Part shown: positions 1 through 5,820 of the stretch, piece by piece
Numbering within the stretch: position 1 is the first letter of the stretch
Layout of the letters: every line of letters begins with the position of its first letter
Source: an uncultured Bacilli bacterium
GTDB lineage: Bacteria; Bacillota_I; Bacilli_A; RF39; UBA660
Assembly (NCBI GenBank): GCA_944332105.1
Contig: CALVJI010000068.1
Coordinates: 1-5,917 of the forward strand
Length of the DNA: 5,917 nucleotides
Direction of reading: 5' to 3'
Program-made: the position numbers and the translations under genes
The notes under the pieces: model-generated
Told to the model about the DNA's origin: nothing
Databases searched by the model: none
Seen by the model: the letters and a program-made list of their open reading frames with translations, nothing else

Positions 1-31
1 TTTATAAAAAAAGAAGATGATTACAGGAGTT

Positions 32-55
32 CATGGCACAATTGTGAAAGCCATG
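32..55. repeat. Hairpin repeat copy 1, shared 12-nt loop
   Basis: CATGGC (32-37) and GCCATG (50-55) form a perfect 6-bp stem around the loop ACAATTGTGAAA (38-49). The loop matches that of the hairpin at 176-197 at 11 of 12 positions, while the outer stem bases differ yet still pair. The loop itself contains the palindrome CAATTG, so single-stranded DNA or RNA could also dimerise through it. Function is unknown; candidates are a recombination or nicking site, or a structured RNA element. Confidence 0.6.
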
Positions 56-175
56 CCTACCTGGAAGTAGTTATGTAAAATCTCAATTGTTTAAAAGAAT
101 TATAAGTTCTAAGAGTCAAATTTTTTTGAAGTGTTTTATGTATATTTTTTTAGCAAAAAACAAGTGTATAGGGGA

Positions 176-197
176 TAGGCACAATTGAGAAAGCCTA
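176..197. repeat. Hairpin repeat copy 2, shared 12-nt loop
   Basis: TAGGC (176-180) and GCCTA (193-197) form a perfect 5-bp stem around ACAATTGAGAAA (181-192). Compared with copy 1, GGC/GCC at the stem top and 11 of 12 loop bases are kept, while the lower stem pairs are different but complementary. It lies 7 nt beyond the stop of the 47-residue gene, so it would be in that gene's 3' untranslated RNA. Confidence 0.6.
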
Positions 198-203
198 AAA
201 TAA

Positions 204-347
204 TTATTGTAAAATGAATTCTAAAAGTTTTATATCAGCATAATTGCAATGCAATTCAATAGTTTTACCATTAACCTCTAAGCTTAAAACCTTATATGGA
301 TTTCCAGCTTTAGACATTTTTTCAACTAGTTTTACCTTTGCGTTCAT
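204..347 (-). CDS. Small hypothetical protein, 47 aa
   Basis: An ATG-to-TAA frame of 47 codons, too short for most gene callers. It is preceded by AAAGGAG about 10 nt upstream of the ATG, a good Bacillota ribosome-binding site. The protein starts MNAKVKLVEKMSKAGNPYKV and continues with an alternating beta-like stretch (LSLEVNGKTIEL, residues 23-34) and a short C-terminal helix ending FILQ. There is no signal peptide or membrane segment. I do not recognise a family; the compact basic, beta-rich look resembles small accessory proteins of phages and conjugative elements, but that is only an impression. Its start lies 3 nt after the stop of the 97-residue frame and its ribosome-binding site lies inside that frame's last codons, so the two are probably co-transcribed and translationally coupled. 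Confidence 0.6.
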   Translation of the reverse strand: MNAKVKLVEKMSKAGNPYKVLSLEVNGKTIELHCNYADIKLLEFILQ

Positions 348-350
348 AAA

Positions 351-644
351 TTAAAAACTCCTTTCAAAAATGTTATAACATACAAAAAAAGGCCTCTCGA
401 CCTTTTCATCAAAAAATTTATAAATTTTATACTTTTTTTTATTAATAATAATAAAAATATAGAAATTAAAAGTATCATTAAAAGAATTCTTTCTAAACTT
501 ATAATGAATATCTTTTATTCTCAACTTTGTAAAATTAATTAATTCTACAATATCATCGCAATATGCAATCAAATTGTCATTTAGATCATAAATTACATAA
601 TACTCCAAAATAAACCTTTCTAGATTATTTTGAAAATAGTGCAA
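351..644 (-). CDS. Hypothetical protein, 97 aa, probable TTG start
   Basis: The frame is open from an in-frame TAG (648-650) to a TAA at 351-353. It has no ATG anywhere; the first usable start is TTG at 642-644, with only a weak AGG three nt upstream. The predicted protein is soluble: an N-terminal beta-like run (YYVIYDLNDNLIAYC, residues 15-29), a helix (DDIVELINFTKLRIKDIHYKF), then a beta-rich, Lys/Tyr/Ile-rich part (residues 60-77) and a short tail. I do not recognise the family. The repetitive beta-helix-beta shape and overlap with the downstream gene's ribosome-binding site argue for a real protein; the missing ATG leaves open an N-terminally truncated remnant. An extended -10 promoter lies just upstream and would give a leader of only about 17 nt. 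Confidence 0.5.
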   Translation of the reverse strand: MHYFQNNLERFILEYYVIYDLNDNLIAYCDDIVELINFTKLRIKDIHYKFRKNSFNDTFNFYIFIIINKKKYKIYKFFDEKVERPFFVCYNIFERSF

Positions 645-667
645 AACCTACATCAAGCGCCAGTTCG

Positions 668-673
668 ATTATA
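668..673 (-). promoter_or_regulatory. Extended -10 promoter for the two small genes
   Basis: On the minus strand TGT precedes a perfect TATAAT, an extended -10 (TGnTATAAT). No good -35 is seen 16-18 nt upstream (ACAAAC at 17 nt), which extended -10 promoters can tolerate. Predicted transcription start is near 661, about 17 nt before the TTG of the 97-residue frame. The box overlaps the base of the hairpin at the end of the RNB gene. Confidence 0.45.
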
Positions 674-705
674 ACAAACCTTTTAACGAGGTTTGTTTTT
701 CTTTT
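673..705. terminator. Hairpin terminator at end of RNB gene, best on plus strand
   Basis: AACAAACCT (673-681) pairs perfectly with AGGTTTGTT (689-697) around a 7-nt loop. On the plus strand it is followed by TTTCTTTT, an acceptable U-tract. On the minus strand, the direction of the flanking genes, the stem is followed by ATAATC, so termination of the RNB transcript would be weak. The RNB stop codon (683-685) lies in the loop. Confidence 0.5.
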
Positions 706-2581
706 GCAAAAAATATCTGAACGAAAACGTATCCAATGCTTTTTGTTGATGATTTATATAATCAGCAATTTCTTTTAAAAGAAGTTCATGCTTATACCAC
801 TCCATATCACTAGTATCATTAGCTAGCCATTTCATTATAGAAAGCATATTATAATCATCTGCAACTCTTCGAATAGGACTCGTAATATGTGAATAAGCCG
901 TAATATGAAGGCCTGCATGTCCTCTATTAACAATATCATAGTAACTCTTAGGATAACGACTTTTTAAAATCTCAATTTCATTTAAATAAGCTCGAGTATT
1001 TTTTTCTTTCTTTAATACCATTTTAAACTGTTCTAATTCTTCACGATAAAAGTTTTTTAATTCATGATTACGATACAAAAAAGGAATATTTTTATTTAAG
1101 GCAAAAGTAGCAGCATATCGATTCATAAAAATAGCAAGTGTAGCCACCATTTGCTCACTTTTTGTCTGGGTCGGCAAAATTGCATCAGAACTTTCATTTA
1201 CCAAAGAATAGACCTCATCAACTTGAAAATATTTTTGTAAAAAAGGAAGCACTCTCTGAATAGCTACCAAAGTTTCTTTGTACTCACTCATTGCATGACT
1301 CGCCAAAATTTGATCACATGAAGCATAAGAATCATTTTTCAAAACATTTACCCACTCTGTTTGAAAGTAGGAATGCTCAATACGCTGTCTTTCTAAATTA
1401 ATGTCCACATATAAACTAAGTACTTGATGCGCTTCCCCTGCTTTTAAACTAAACAAATCTTGGGATAAAAGTGTAGGAAATAATGGAATGGAAGTATCGG
1501 GTAAATAAAGAGTCATAATTCTTTTAGTTGCTTCTTGTAAAAGAATACTATGGGGATCCATATAAAGTAAAGGATTAGCAATATGTATTCCCAAATGATA
1601 TAATCCATTTTCATAAGAACAACTAAACCCATCGTCAATCACTTTAGTTTTTAATCCATCCACAGTATAAATTTTAGGAAGTTTTCTTTTATGCAAATTT
1701 TTCTTATTTTTTAAATAACACACTGTACTAGCCTGCAGAACCGGTAATGAAAACTCTTTTGGAACCATAAATTCATAACAAATTTCATCCAAAGAAGAAG
1801 CAGATGACACCAAAGACTTTGTGCACAAAATTTCATGCATTTTATTAAGAAAATACGTTTCCCATTTATGAATAAAATATAAATACCTTTCTTGATTCTC
1901 ACCCATATACATCTCTATTGCATTATCTAATTTTTGAATCACACACCGATAATCACCAATAGACAAATGAGAACCCTCATATTTTAAAAGCACTTGCAGT
2001 ACTTCATCATAATACAAAACATCATCAAAATACTTCAAATGATTACTCACATGCTGTCGTAAAGCCTCTAAATATTTATCCAAGACTTTCAAAAAAAGTT
2101 GATAAGCCTTCTTATCTAAAAGATTAATCAGATGCGGTTTTTGTTGAATCAAATTTTCTAAAACGTCCACATTTTTTATTGAAAACAATAAATAGTAAAG
2201 CAACTCCATTTTACTACCATCGTATTTATGGTCAATAAAATCATTACAAGTCAAAGAAAGAATTTCAATCTTTCCTAATATTTTCTTTAATAAAGAATAA
2301 GTTACTCGATTCTTCTCTTTCATTTTTTTATTTAACAAAATCTTTTTAATATTTACACGAATATTTTGAATTCTTTCATAAAGTACTGTATCAAAAGCAA
2401 TAGTATCTACTTTTTCACTGAGCAAAGTTAGAACTTGTAAAAGATAAAAATAATGACCTCTTTCATGAAAATGTAAAATATCATATTCTAATAAATCTAA
2501 TAATTCTAAAAACGATAAAGCACTTCTATCATCATATTGTTTGACTTCTTTTCGTATTTTACGTATTTTCCACTTATCCAT
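683..2581 (-). CDS. Divergent RNase II/R-family (RNB domain) protein
   Basis: A 632-residue protein whose second half is an RNB domain, the hydrolytic 3'-5' exoribonuclease fold. Matching blocks are YTVDGLKTKVIDD (305-317), GIHIAN (331-336), YLPDTSIPLFPTLLSQDLFSL (split around 359-379), IPFLYRNHE (499-507) and GLHITAYSHITSPIRR (557-572). Residue Y359 aligns with the RNA-stacking Tyr of RNase II. Of the four metal-binding Asp, D308, D316 and D317 are present, but the second (D207 of E. coli RNase II) is V314. The C-terminal Glu of the usual ER-rich helix also appears lost (near F619). Residues 1-300 look mainly helical with no recognisable cold-shock or helix-turn-helix domain, and the protein ends with RNB, lacking the S1 domain. 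It may be a specialised exonuclease or an RNA-binding pseudoenzyme (compare fungal Ssd1). The start has GAGGA 3 nt before the ATG. It lies 66 nt behind uvrA with a terminator between, and I see only a poor -10 (TATACT, 2605-2610). Confidence 0.8.
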   Translation of the reverse strand: MDKWKIRKIRKEVKQYDDRSALSFLELLDLLEYDILHFHERGHYFYLLQVLTLLSEKVDTIAFDTVLYERIQNIRVNIKKILLNKKMKEKNRVTYSLLKKILGKIEILSLTCNDFIDHKYDGSKMELLYYLLFSIKNVDVLENLIQQKPHLINLLDKKAYQLFLKVLDKYLEALRQHVSNHLKYFDDVLYYDEVLQVLLKYEGSHLSIGDYRCVIQKLDNAIEMYMGENQERYLYFIHKWETYFLNKMHEILCTKSLVSSASSLDEICYEFMVPKEFSLPVLQASTVCYLKNKKNLHKRKLPKIYTVDGLKTKVIDDGFSCSYENGLYHLGIHIANPLLYMDPHSILLQEATKRIMTLYLPDTSIPLFPTLLSQDLFSLKAGEAHQVLSLYVDINLERQRIEHSYFQTEWVNVLKNDSYASCDQILASHAMSEYKETLVAIQRVLPFLQKYFQVDEVYSLVNESSDAILPTQTKSEQMVATLAIFMNRYAATFALNKNIPFLYRNHELKNFYREELEQFKMVLKKEKNTRAYLNEIEILKSRYPKSYYDIVNRGHAGLHITAYSHITSPIRRVADDYNMLSIMKWLANDTSDMEWYKHELLLKEIADYINHQQKALDTFSFRYFLQKKNKPR

Positions 2582-2622
2582 ATATCCTCATACTTCTTAT
2601 TTCCAGTATACAATATCACAGC

Positions 2623-2648
2623 AAAAAAAGATAGTATAAAACTATCTT
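2623..2648 (-). terminator. Intrinsic terminator of uvrA
   Basis: On the minus strand AAGATAGT (2648-2641), loop TTTAT, then ACTATCTT (2635-2628) form a perfect 8-bp stem. The last two stem T run into five more (2627-2623), giving seven consecutive T. The stem is AT-rich and thus only moderately strong, so some read-through into the RNB gene is likely. The hairpin begins within the uvrA stop codon. Confidence 0.75.
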
Positions 2649-5452
2649 CATAAATATTTTTTAAGCCACTGTCCAGTATAAGAAGCATCCACTTTACTTA
2701 CTTCCTCAGGTGTTCCCGCGGCAACTACAGTCCCGCCACCTACTCCACCATCTGGACCTAAATCAATTACATAATCAGCAATCTTAATCACATCTAGATT
2801 ATGTTCAATCACAATAACCGTGTCGCCATTGTCCACGATTCGATTTAAAATGACTAATAATTTTTTAATATCTTCTGAATGTAGACCAGTAGTTGGCTCA
2901 TCCAAAATGAAAAGACTTTTACCAGTAGGTTTCTTTTGTAACTCCTTAGCTAATTTTACTCTACCAGCTTCCCCACCAGAAAGGGTTGGTGCACTTTGAC
3001 CAAGTTCAATATAAGAGAGTCCAACATCCATTAAAATATCCACTTTTCTTTTAATTTTTGGCACATTTTCAAAAAATTCTGCCGCTTCACTAACTCGCAT
3101 ATTAAGAACATCACTAATGTTTTTTCCTTTAAAAGTAATCGCTAAAGTTTCTTTATTATAACGTTTACCATGACAAACATCACAAGGCACATACACATCT
3201 GGTAAAAAATGCATCTCAATTTTTTTAACACCATCACCCCAGCAAGCCTCGCATCTTCCTCCTTTTACATTAAAAGAGAAACGTCCTTTATCATAACCAT
3301 GCATCTTGGCTTCTTTTGTATTTGCAAATAAATCACGAATATCATCAAATAAGCCAATATAAGTAGCTGGATTACTTCGTGGAGTTCTTCCAATCGCATC
3401 TTGACTAATCATAACTACTTTATCAATATTCTCTAAACCACGAACCTCTTTACACTTACCAGGAATCTCTTTAGAACGATACAATTTATTCGCAACAGTT
3501 TTATACAAGATCTCATTAACTAATGTACTTTTACCACTTCCAGATACACCTGTAACACAAATAAATTTACCTAATGGAAACTTAACATTAATTTTTTTCA
3601 AGTTGTTTTCTTCTGCTTTGATAACTTCCAAATACTTGCCATTTCCCTTACGACGTTTTTTAGGAACTTCAATTTTCTCTTTACCACTTAAATAACGTCC
3701 AGTCAAACTATTTTCATTTTTCATAACCTCTTCTGGCGTTCCAACCGCGACAACTTGCCCACCTTCACTACCAGCACCAGGTCCAATTTCAACCAAATAA
3801 TCTGCTGCTCTCATTGTATCTTCATCATGCTCAACTACAATTAAAGTATTTCCTAAATCACGCATTTCTTCCAAAGATTTAATAAGTTTCTCATTATCTT
3901 TTTGATGAAGTCCAATACTTGGCTCATCCAATACATACAAAACGCCAGATAATTTACTACCAATTTGAGTCGCCAAACGAATACGTTGTGATTCTCCCCC
4001 CGACAAAGTACCGGCTTTACGATGAAGTGTCAAATATTCCAAACCAACATTCACTAAAAATGACAAGCGATTGTCAATCTCTGTCAATAACAAACGACTA
4101 ATATTTTCCTGTTCATTTGTAAGTTTTAAATTACGCAAAAAATCACGTAATTCTTTAATACTCATCATCGTCATATCATAAATATTTTTACCTTGAATAT
4201 AAATAGATAAAACACTATCTTGTAATCTTGTTCCATGACACACTGGACAATCCATTTCAACCATAAATCCTTCAAGCCATTCCCGAACCCAAGCACTCGT
4301 TGTTTCCATATAACGTCGTTCTAAATTAGGAATAACTCCTTCATAATAATCATTAGTATAACGAACATTACCAGTTTTTGAAACATACTTAATCTCTACT
4401 GGATCTTTTGAACCAAGCAAAATATTTTCAAACTTTTCTCTTGGAATATCTTTAACAGGCATATTCATATCTATACCATAATAATTACAGACAGCTTGAA
4501 CTGTTTGATTATAAATATTATTATCCAAATTATAAGCAACAATCGCTCCTTCATTTAAACTTTTTTCCTTATTAGGGATAATTAAATCTTCACTAATTTT
4601 AAGCTTTGTTCCCAATCCCTTACATTCAGGACAAGCACCATATGGACTATTAAAAGAAAAAAGTCTAGGTTCAAGTTCAGGAATTGAAAAATTACACTTT
4701 ACACAAGCATAATTTTCACTCATCAAGATTTCTTCGCCACCAATAATATGAAACAACACTTTACCTTGAGCTAATTTCGTACTTGACTCGATTGATTCAA
4801 ATATCCGACTTCTCTCACTTTCTTTAACTACAACCCGGTCAACAACAACCTCAATATTATGCTTTTTATTTTTCTCTAATTTAATTTCTTCATCTAAAGA
4901 ATATGTATCTTCATCAACCCGCACTCTAGAATATCCATCTTTTCGTAAATCTTCAAACAAATCTTTCTGTGTTCCTTTTTCTCCATGAATAACAGGTGCC
5001 AAAATTTCTAATTTAGTACCCTCATCTAACTCCATGATTTTATTTGTCATCTCTTCAATACTTTGACTTTTAATAGGAATATGATGATTAGGACAATATG
5101 GCACACCAATACGCGCAAATAAAAGTCGTAAAAAATCATATATTTCTGTAATGGTTCCTACTGTACTTCGTGGATTTTTATTTGTCGTCTTCTGATCAAT
5201 AGAAATACTTGGACTCAAACCTTCAATACTATCAACATCTGGCTTTTCCACATTACCAATAAATTGCCGTGCATAGGCAGATAAGCTCTCTACATAACGT
5301 CTTTGTCCTTCAGCAAAAATAGTATCAAAAGCTAAACTACTTTTGCCACTGCCTGAAACTCCAGTCATCACAATCAATTTGTTTTTAGGAAGCTCTATGT
5401 CAATATTTTTTAAATTATTTTCTCTAGCGCCTTTAACAATAATTTTATCCAT
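2648..5452 (-). CDS. uvrA: Excinuclease ABC subunit A (UvrA)
   Basis: Damage-recognition ATPase of nucleotide excision repair; as a dimer it scans DNA, loads UvrB at lesions and is then released. The 934 residues are the full family length. Half 1 has Walker A GVSGSGKSS (31-39), zinc-finger cysteines C250, C253, C274 and C277, the CPVCHG motif (402-407), ABC signature LSGGESQR (483-490), Walker B VLDEPSIGLH (507-516) and H-loop H542. Half 2 has Walker A GVSGSGKST (635-643), zinc-finger cysteines C734, C737, C757 and C760, signature LSGGEAGR (824-831), Walker B ILDEPTTGLH (849-858) and H884. The second signature has Gly where UvrA normally has Gln, and W738 sits in the zinc loop; both are unusual but not disabling on their face. 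The ATG follows GAGG by 7 nt. It has its own promoter (5515-5543), and a LexA-like site in that promoter fits the SOS control usual for uvrA. uvrB, commonly its upstream neighbour, is not adjacent here. Confidence 0.99.
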   Translation of the reverse strand: MDKIIVKGARENNLKNIDIELPKNKLIVMTGVSGSGKSSLAFDTIFAEGQRRYVESLSAYARQFIGNVEKPDVDSIEGLSPSISIDQKTTNKNPRSTVGTITEIYDFLRLLFARIGVPYCPNHHIPIKSQSIEEMTNKIMELDEGTKLEILAPVIHGEKGTQKDLFEDLRKDGYSRVRVDEDTYSLDEEIKLEKNKKHNIEVVVDRVVVKESERSRIFESIESSTKLAQGKVLFHIIGGEEILMSENYACVKCNFSIPELEPRLFSFNSPYGACPECKGLGTKLKISEDLIIPNKEKSLNEGAIVAYNLDNNIYNQTVQAVCNYYGIDMNMPVKDIPREKFENILLGSKDPVEIKYVSKTGNVRYTNDYYEGVIPNLERRYMETTSAWVREWLEGFMVEMDCPVCHGTRLQDSVLSIYIQGKNIYDMTMMSIKELRDFLRNLKLTNEQENISRLLLTEIDNRLSFLVNVGLEYLTLHRKAGTLSGGESQRIRLATQIGSKLSGVLYVLDEPSIGLHQKDNEKLIKSLEEMRDLGNTLIVVEHDEDTMRAADYLVEIGPGAGSEGGQVVAVGTPEEVMKNENSLTGRYLSGKEKIEVPKKRRKGNGKYLEVIKAEENNLKKINVKFPLGKFICVTGVSGSGKSTLVNEILYKTVANKLYRSKEIPGKCKEVRGLENIDKVVMISQDAIGRTPRSNPATYIGLFDDIRDLFANTKEAKMHGYDKGRFSFNVKGGRCEACWGDGVKKIEMHFLPDVYVPCDVCHGKRYNKETLAITFKGKNISDVLNMRVSEAAEFFENVPKIKRKVDILMDVGLSYIELGQSAPTLSGGEAGRVKLAKELQKKPTGKSLFILDEPTTGLHSEDIKKLLVILNRIVDNGDTVIVIEHNLDVIKIADYVIDLGPDGGVGGGTVVAAGTPEEVSKVDASYTGQWLKKYL

Positions 5453-5489
5453 TACAACACCTCATTTAAAAACAATATTATTTTGCCAC

Positions 5490-5531
5490 AAAAAAAGCAA
5501 ATATATGCAAAAATACTATAGCATATATTTG
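5490..5531 (-). terminator. Terminator hairpin enclosing the uvrA -10 box
   Basis: On the minus strand CAAATATATGC (5531-5521) and GCATATATTTG (5508-5498) form a perfect 11-bp stem around a 12-nt loop, followed by C and seven T (5496-5490). A transcript arriving from the peptide gene at 5702-5779 should terminate here. The uvrA -10 box (5515-5520) lies in the loop, and the predicted uvrA start near 5508 leaves only the 3' arm in uvrA mRNA. So uvrA's own transcript cannot fold the hairpin and would escape. The dyad could also be an operator. Confidence 0.6.
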
Positions 5532-5543
5532 TTCGTTATTCAA
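5515..5543 (-). promoter_or_regulatory. uvrA promoter
   Basis: TTGAAT (5543-5538), a 17-nt spacer, then TATAGT (5520-5515) preceded by TGC, giving both a -35 and an extended -10. Start predicted around 5508, a leader of about 55 nt with GAGG at 5463-5460 as ribosome-binding site. Confidence 0.8.
5522..5535 (-). promoter_or_regulatory. Candidate LexA/DinR (SOS) operator at uvrA
   Basis: CGAACAAATATATG on the minus strand, compared with the Bacillus DinR box CGAACRNRYGTTYG, has a perfect left half and 3 of 5 in the right half (12 of 14 overall with degenerate positions). It fills the -35/-10 spacer. uvrA is a classical SOS gene, so control is expected, but the right half-site is weak. Confidence 0.4.
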
Positions 5544-5555
5544 TGAAAATTTCGA

Positions 5556-5584
5556 TTGAAAATAAGAAGAAAAAAGTATATAAT
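5556..5584 (+). promoter_or_regulatory. Strong promoter of the antisense RNA
   Basis: TTGAAA (5556-5561), a 17-nt spacer, TATAAT (5579-5584). It points away from uvrA into the region facing the peptide gene. Its -35 is 12 nt from the uvrA -35, so the two form a back-to-back pair. No LexA-like box is present in its spacer. Predicted start is about 5591. Confidence 0.8.
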
Positions 5585-5618
5585 GTATATATCAAAGCAA
5601 TTTGATTATAATTTTAGT

Positions 5619-5650
5619 GGATACATCTGAACTGAAGATCAGATGAATCC
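5619..5650 (+). repeat. Palindromic 5' recognition element, antisense RNA copy
   Basis: GGATACATCTGA, an 8-nt loop, TCAGATG, then AATCC. The homologous element begins the minus-strand peptide mRNA (5839-5811): GGATACATTTGA, AAT, TCAGATG, then CGTTCC. Because each arm is complementary to the opposite arm of the other RNA, the two hairpins can pair in trans, as kissing complexes or extended duplexes. Confidence 0.65.
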
Positions 5651-5666
5651 CCTTATGGTTGATAGA

Positions 5667-5703
5667 CATCTGAATACAACAAAGTTGTTTCAGATGCTTT
5701 TTT
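5667..5703 (+). terminator. Terminator of the antisense RNA
   Basis: CATCTGAA-ACAAC pairs with GTTGT-TTCAGATG (13 bp with one bulged T at 5675 and an AAA loop), then C and six T (5698-5703). On the minus strand the stem is followed by TCTATC, so it should not stop the peptide transcript efficiently. The T-run ends within the complement of the peptide's stop codon. Confidence 0.85.
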
Positions 5704-5779
5704 ATTTAAATAATAGTATAAATACTAAAAAAAATAAAAGTAATATTATTAAATATTGAGATTGTTCTCTTTTACTCAT
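5702..5779 (-). CDS. Small hydrophobic peptide, candidate type I toxin
   Basis: Twenty-five codons, ATG to TAA: a polar, charged start MSKREQSQ, then 16 hydrophobic residues from Y9 to F24 (only Leu, Ile, Phe, Val and one Tyr), then Lys25. This is a single membrane helix with little else, like TisB, DinQ and other SOS or type I toxins, though it has no Pro, Trp or polar face and matches no family I know (it is not Fst, TxpA or BsrG). The start is fixed by an in-frame TAG just upstream. A very strong Shine-Dalgarno (AAAGGGTGTGAT, 10 of 12 to the anti-SD complement) lies about 10 nt before the ATG, in the 3' arm of a hairpin. It has its own strong promoter, a long 3' region complementary to the antisense RNA, and uvrA next on the same strand. 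It could instead be a small regulatory membrane protein such as a division inhibitor; toxicity is inferred from context. Confidence 0.65.
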   Translation of the reverse strand: MSKREQSQYLIILLLFFLVFILLFK

Positions 5780-5820
5780 AATATCACACCCTTTCTATTC
5801 TTTTTAGAAAGGGAACGCAT
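5776..5820 (-). CDS. Possible 14-aa leader frame overlapping the peptide start
   Basis: ATG at 5820-5818 reads MRSLSKKNRKGVIL and stops at a TGA that overlaps the peptide's ATG as ATGA. The frame runs through the hairpin that hides the peptide's Shine-Dalgarno, so ribosomes translating it would open that hairpin, as mok does for hok. Against it: there is no visible ribosome-binding site and its ATG lies in a stem. It may be chance. Confidence 0.3.
   Translation of the reverse strand: MRSLSKKNRKGVIL
5789..5813 (-). promoter_or_regulatory. Hairpin sequestering the peptide Shine-Dalgarno
   Basis: On the minus strand CCCTTTCT (5813-5806), a 9-nt loop AAAAAGAAT, then AGAAAGGG (5796-5789). The 3' arm is the core of the ribosome-binding site for the ATG at 5779, so the folded mRNA should be poorly translated. 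Confidence 0.7.

Larger units (their letters stand above)
1..203. other. Left intergenic region, no convincing gene
   Basis: No reading frame here has a good start, ribosome-binding site and length. The region is very AT-rich and contains two related hairpins (32-55 and 176-197), described separately. Plus frame 1 is open from the window edge to a TAA at 76-78 (25 codons), so the tail of a plus-strand gene entering from the left cannot be excluded, but I do not recognise the residues. No clear intrinsic terminator for the minus-strand genes is visible: the hairpin at 176-197 follows the 47-residue gene but has no T-run on its minus-strand 3' side. Confidence 0.5.
5591..5703 (+). ncRNA. Candidate antisense RNA antitoxin, about 113 nt
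   Basis: Bounded by a near-consensus promoter and an intrinsic terminator with no plausible reading frame of its own. Predicted fold: hairpin 1 (5591-5606) is ATCAAA/TTTGAT with a GCAA tetraloop exactly at the 5' end; hairpin 2 (5619-5650) is GGAT-A-CATCTGA / TCAGATG-A-ATCC with an 8-nt loop; hairpin 3 (5667-5696) is the terminator. Between 2 and 3 lies an unpaired CCTTATGGTTGATAGA whose CCCCTT neighbourhood can pair with AAGGG of the peptide's Shine-Dalgarno. It is convergent with the peptide mRNA and, because the peptide transcript appears to end only near 5490, wholly complementary to its 3' part. Inferred role: block translation or trigger cleavage of the peptide mRNA. A second TATAAT (5607-5612), 6 nt before GGATAC, could give a shorter form but has a poor -35. 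Confidence 0.65.

Noticed and set aside
1..78. Plus-frame stretch open from the left edge
   Set aside because: Only 25 codons, no recognisable family residues, and it overlaps the hairpin repeat; noted but not called as a gene.
238..258. ATTGC-AAT-GCAAT dyad
   Set aside because: Lies in the coding part of the 47-residue gene, short and AT-rich, likely chance.
1711..1902. 63-residue minus-strand frame
   Set aside because: Lies wholly inside the RNB gene in another frame, no supporting signals.
2506..2688. 60-residue frame spanning the uvrA/RNB junction
   Set aside because: Overlaps both genes and the uvrA terminator; composition is that of out-of-frame translation.
3919..4101. 60-residue plus-strand frame
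   Set aside because: Antisense to the conserved ATPase part of uvrA, no ribosome-binding site, residues look like a shadow frame.
5343..5546. 67-residue plus-strand frame
   Set aside because: Mostly antisense to the conserved start of uvrA (Walker A) and crosses the uvrA promoter; no ribosome-binding site.
5591..5703. Riboswitch or attenuator leader
   Set aside because: No known aptamer consensus is visible and no plus-strand gene follows the terminator; the facing peptide gene makes an antisense RNA more likely.
5643..5759. 38-codon plus-strand frame starting inside the antisense RNA
   Set aside because: No ribosome-binding site, and it runs through the strong terminator at 5667-5703, so no full mRNA would be made.
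5702..5779. Fst/Ldr, TxpA or BsrG family toxin
   Set aside because: The peptide lacks the Pro-containing helix and the W-L-x-K-like tail of Fst and is far shorter than TxpA or BsrG; only the locus layout is shared.
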